From JAOACQ01 sp049968515 (GTDB lineage: Bacteria > Spirochaetota > Brevinematia > Brevinematales > JAOACQ01): a DNA stretch of 64,000 bases. The stretch is taken from NCBI GenBank assembly GCA_049968515.1, contig JBMFQR010000008.1, positions 10,798-74,797 of the forward strand. Reading direction: 5' to 3'. Of this stretch, positions 62,601 to 64,000 are shown one piece after another. Under the pieces are notes generated by a model, which was not told the DNA's origin, did no database searches, and was given only the letters and a program-made list of their open reading frames with translations. The position numbers and the translations under genes were made by a program. The stretch's first letter is position 1. Every line of letters starts with the position of its first letter.

Positions 62601-62629
62601 ATTATAAATCAAAAAAAAGCAAAATACAA
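62601..62629 (-). promoter_or_regulatory. Promoter of EIIA-GerMN
   Basis: Minus strand TTGTAT, 17 bases, TATAAT, about 65 bases before the start. Confidence 0.6.
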
Positions 62630-62653
62630 GTTTTTTTGATTTTTTGTAAATAG

Positions 62654-62684
62654 TGTGCAATGTCTTTTTCGGCAACATTGCACA
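62654..62684 (-). terminator. Hairpin after the hydrogenase gene
   Basis: Perfect 10-bp stem TGTGCAATGT/ACATTGCACA with an 11-base loop, 12 bases beyond the hydrogenase stop codon. A weak T-rich stretch follows on the minus strand, so it may stabilise the 3' end more than terminate. Confidence 0.5.
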
Positions 62685-62695
62685 ATATCTGTCAG

Positions 62696-64000
62696 CTAGT
62701 TTTTAAACTGATGGTTGTATTTGCCTCTTTTTATATAATGAGTGTGTAATAGTTCATGGGACTTATGACCGAGAGGTTCTCCAAGAAATTCCTTGTATAG
62801 TTGAATGATGAATGGATTCTCATGGGACTTTCTTTTTGGTTTGCCTTCATCTTCTTTATATATTGCCTCAAGCCTTTTTTGCCTTATTTCATTGTTGGTA
62901 GGTCTTGGTTGGCCGCCACCACTTATACAACCGCCAGGGCAACCCATTACTTCAATAAAGTGGTATGGTGATTTACCGGAAGCTGCCTGCTCCATAAGCA
63001 TTCTTGCACCAACAAGCCCGCTTGTAACGGCTATTTTAAGCTTTATTCCTTTCAAAAAGCTATATTCTGGAGTAGTTTCTTTAATTTCTATTTCGGCTTC
63101 CTTTATTCTATCGAGTCCAACAATAGGTTTAACATGTAAATTTTCAAAGGGCAATTCTCTTCCGGTTACTATTTCATAAACAGTTCTTAAAGCCGCTTCC
63201 ATAACTCCACCGGTGACTCCGAATATGTCTGCTGCACCTGTAGAGTAACCGAGGGGGTCGTCAAAACTTCCGTCGGAAAGCTTTTTGAAATTTATGCCGG
63301 CTTCTTTTATCATTCTTGCCAACTCACGGGTAGTCAGAACAGCATCAACATCCTGAAAGCCACTTGCTCTCATTTCCGGCCTTGCTATCTCATATTTCTT
63401 GGCAGTACAGGGCATTATTGAAACTACAAAAATGTTTTCTGGCTTTACTCCTATTTTATTTGCATAATAAGTCTTAAGGAGTGCACCCAGCATCATATGA
63501 GGAGATTTGCAACTTGAAAGATGTCCCAGATAATCTGGAAATTCATGCTCTATAAACTTTATCCAACCTGGGCTACAGCTCGTTATCATCGGGAGTGGGA
63601 TGTCTTTTCCATCCCTATATTTTCCAATGAGCCGCTGTAAAAATTCATTTCCTTCCTCTATAATCGTCAGGTCTGCAGCAAAATTTGTATCAAAAACATC
63701 GCTGAAACCAATCTCCCTTAATGCACTGACCATTTTTCCAGTCACAAGAGTACCCGGTTCATAATCAAATTCTTCTCCAAGTGCAGCTCTTATTGCGGGT
63801 GCAGTCTGAACAATCACCCTTCTGTCTTTATCATATAATGCATTCCATACTTTTTCAGTATAATCCTTCTCCTTTATTGCATCAACAGGACATACCAGTG
63901 TGCACTGTCCACAAAAAGCACAATTCACATTGTTGAAAGATTGCTCTGCTGCAGGTGCCACGACAGAATTAAATCCTCTGTTCTGAATGTTCAGAATTCC
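62696..64000 (-). CDS. [FeFe] hydrogenase catalytic subunit (N-terminus beyond the window)
   Basis: 434 residues visible; the frame stays open to the last base (NRGFNSVVAPA upstream), so the start is outside. A 4Fe-4S ferredoxin site CAFCGQCTLVCPV comes first, then the H-cluster motifs ITSCSPGW (L1), MPCTAKKYE (L2) and EVMGCPGGCISGGGQP (L3), and the C-terminal small-subunit-like domain. It makes or uses H2 with ferredoxin or NADH as partner. Other Hnd/Hyd subunits may be encoded upstream, outside the window. Confidence 0.95.
   Translation of the reverse strand, partial: GILNIQNRGFNSVVAPAAEQSFNNVNCAFCGQCTLVCPVDAIKEKDYTEKVWNALYDKDRRVIVQTAPAIRAALGEEFDYEPGTLVTGKMVSALREIGFSDVFDTNFAADLTIIEEGNEFLQRLIGKYRDGKDIPLPMITSCSPGWIKFIEHEFPDYLGHLSSCKSPHMMLGALLKTYYANKIGVKPENIFVVSIMPCTAKKYEIARPEMRASGFQDVDAVLTTRELARMIKEAGINFKKLSDGSFDDPLGYSTGAADIFGVTGGVMEAALRTVYEIVTGRELPFENLHVKPIVGLDRIKEAEIEIKETTPEYSFLKGIKLKIAVTSGLVGARMLMEQAASGKSPYHFIEVMGCPGGCISGGGQPRPTNNEIRQKRLEAIYKEDEGKPKRKSHENPFIIQLYKEFLGEPLGHKSHELLHTHYIKRGKYNHQFKN

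Overview
The window is one dense, AT-rich bacterial chromosome segment (roughly one third G+C by eye) with about 69 protein genes, one tRNA and almost no long non-coding stretch; no intergenic gap much exceeds 300 bp. The organism is a diderm: there are lipoproteins with lipoboxes, secreted barrel-like proteins ending in aromatic or hydrophobic residues, and a tail-specific protease. Its MurE carries the DNPR motif expected for meso-diaminopimelate peptidoglycan. An [FeFe] hydrogenase points to a fermentative anaerobe. Several unknown proteins (small HAMP membrane protein, TPR pairs, secreted proteins of unknown fold) have a spirochaete-like or candidate-phylum flavour, but the phylum cannot be fixed from the sequence alone.

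Layout, left to right. 1-7.7 kb: the start of a P2-type cation ATPase (cut by the left edge), an orphan HAMP protein, a lipoprotein with a phosphatase-like N-terminus, ribosomal protein S1 with a TPR membrane protein, and a glycosyltransferase. 7.7-11.9 kb: MtaB tRNA methylthiotransferase, tRNA-Gly(UCC), 2-isopropylmalate synthase behind a long leader, and a HAD phosphatase. 12-14.7 kb: universal stress protein, MBL hydrolase, QueA. 14.7-20 kb: a minus-strand operon with every junction overlapping (MutS-like ATPase, MurE with an extra C-terminal domain, RdgB, family 4 uracil-DNA glycosylase, TtcA-like). 20-23 kb: a tail-less SSB, a GC-rich repeat element, an outer-membrane protein and a frameshifted TPR lipoprotein. 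23-27 kb: TrpS-ScpA-ScpB-PheA. 27-32.7 kb: ValS, dCTP deaminase, HD-GYP protein, and an orphan FecCD permease. 32.7-36.5 kb: two unknown membrane proteins, L31-XseA. 36.6-42.4 kb: TPR protein, secreted unknown, Xaa-Pro peptidase, EF-P, a BCCP-like protein and AccC. 42.6-49.2 kb: DUF486, DegT aminotransferase, MurG, GalE, MurI, AllA-like cupin, a barrel protein and a caspase-like lipoprotein. 49.3-57.7 kb: PurE-AlaA, glycosyltransferase-MurB-YqeK, VanY/deacetylase/KDPG aldolase, DUF3467-SmpB. 57.7-64 kb: tail-specific protease, Nudix-endonuclease IV, EIIA-GerMN, and the [FeFe] hydrogenase (cut by the right edge).

Most transcription units start from a housekeeping-type promoter very close to TTGACA-N17-TATAAT or TTGACA-N17-TAAAAT, so operon boundaries can be read with some confidence. 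Most genes are housekeeping: translation (S1, L31, EF-P, ValS, TrpS, SmpB, tRNA modification), cell wall (MurB/E/G/I, VanY), DNA repair, and chromosome segregation.

The most unusual items are: (1) the BCCP-like protein in the conserved efp-accB-accC position, which has lost the biotin-accepting lysine and resembles the regulatory BADC proteins of plants; (2) MurE with a roughly 125-residue helical C-terminal domain that looks like the collar domain of the clamp-loader delta-prime subunit; (3) a membrane-anchored caspase-like protease with an EF-hand-like loop, translationally coupled to a barrel protein; (4) a TPR lipoprotein gene broken by several single-base frameshifts at homopolymers; (5) a 160-bp GC-rich element made of 30-bp repeats and nested palindromes next to an SSB gene with no acidic tail.
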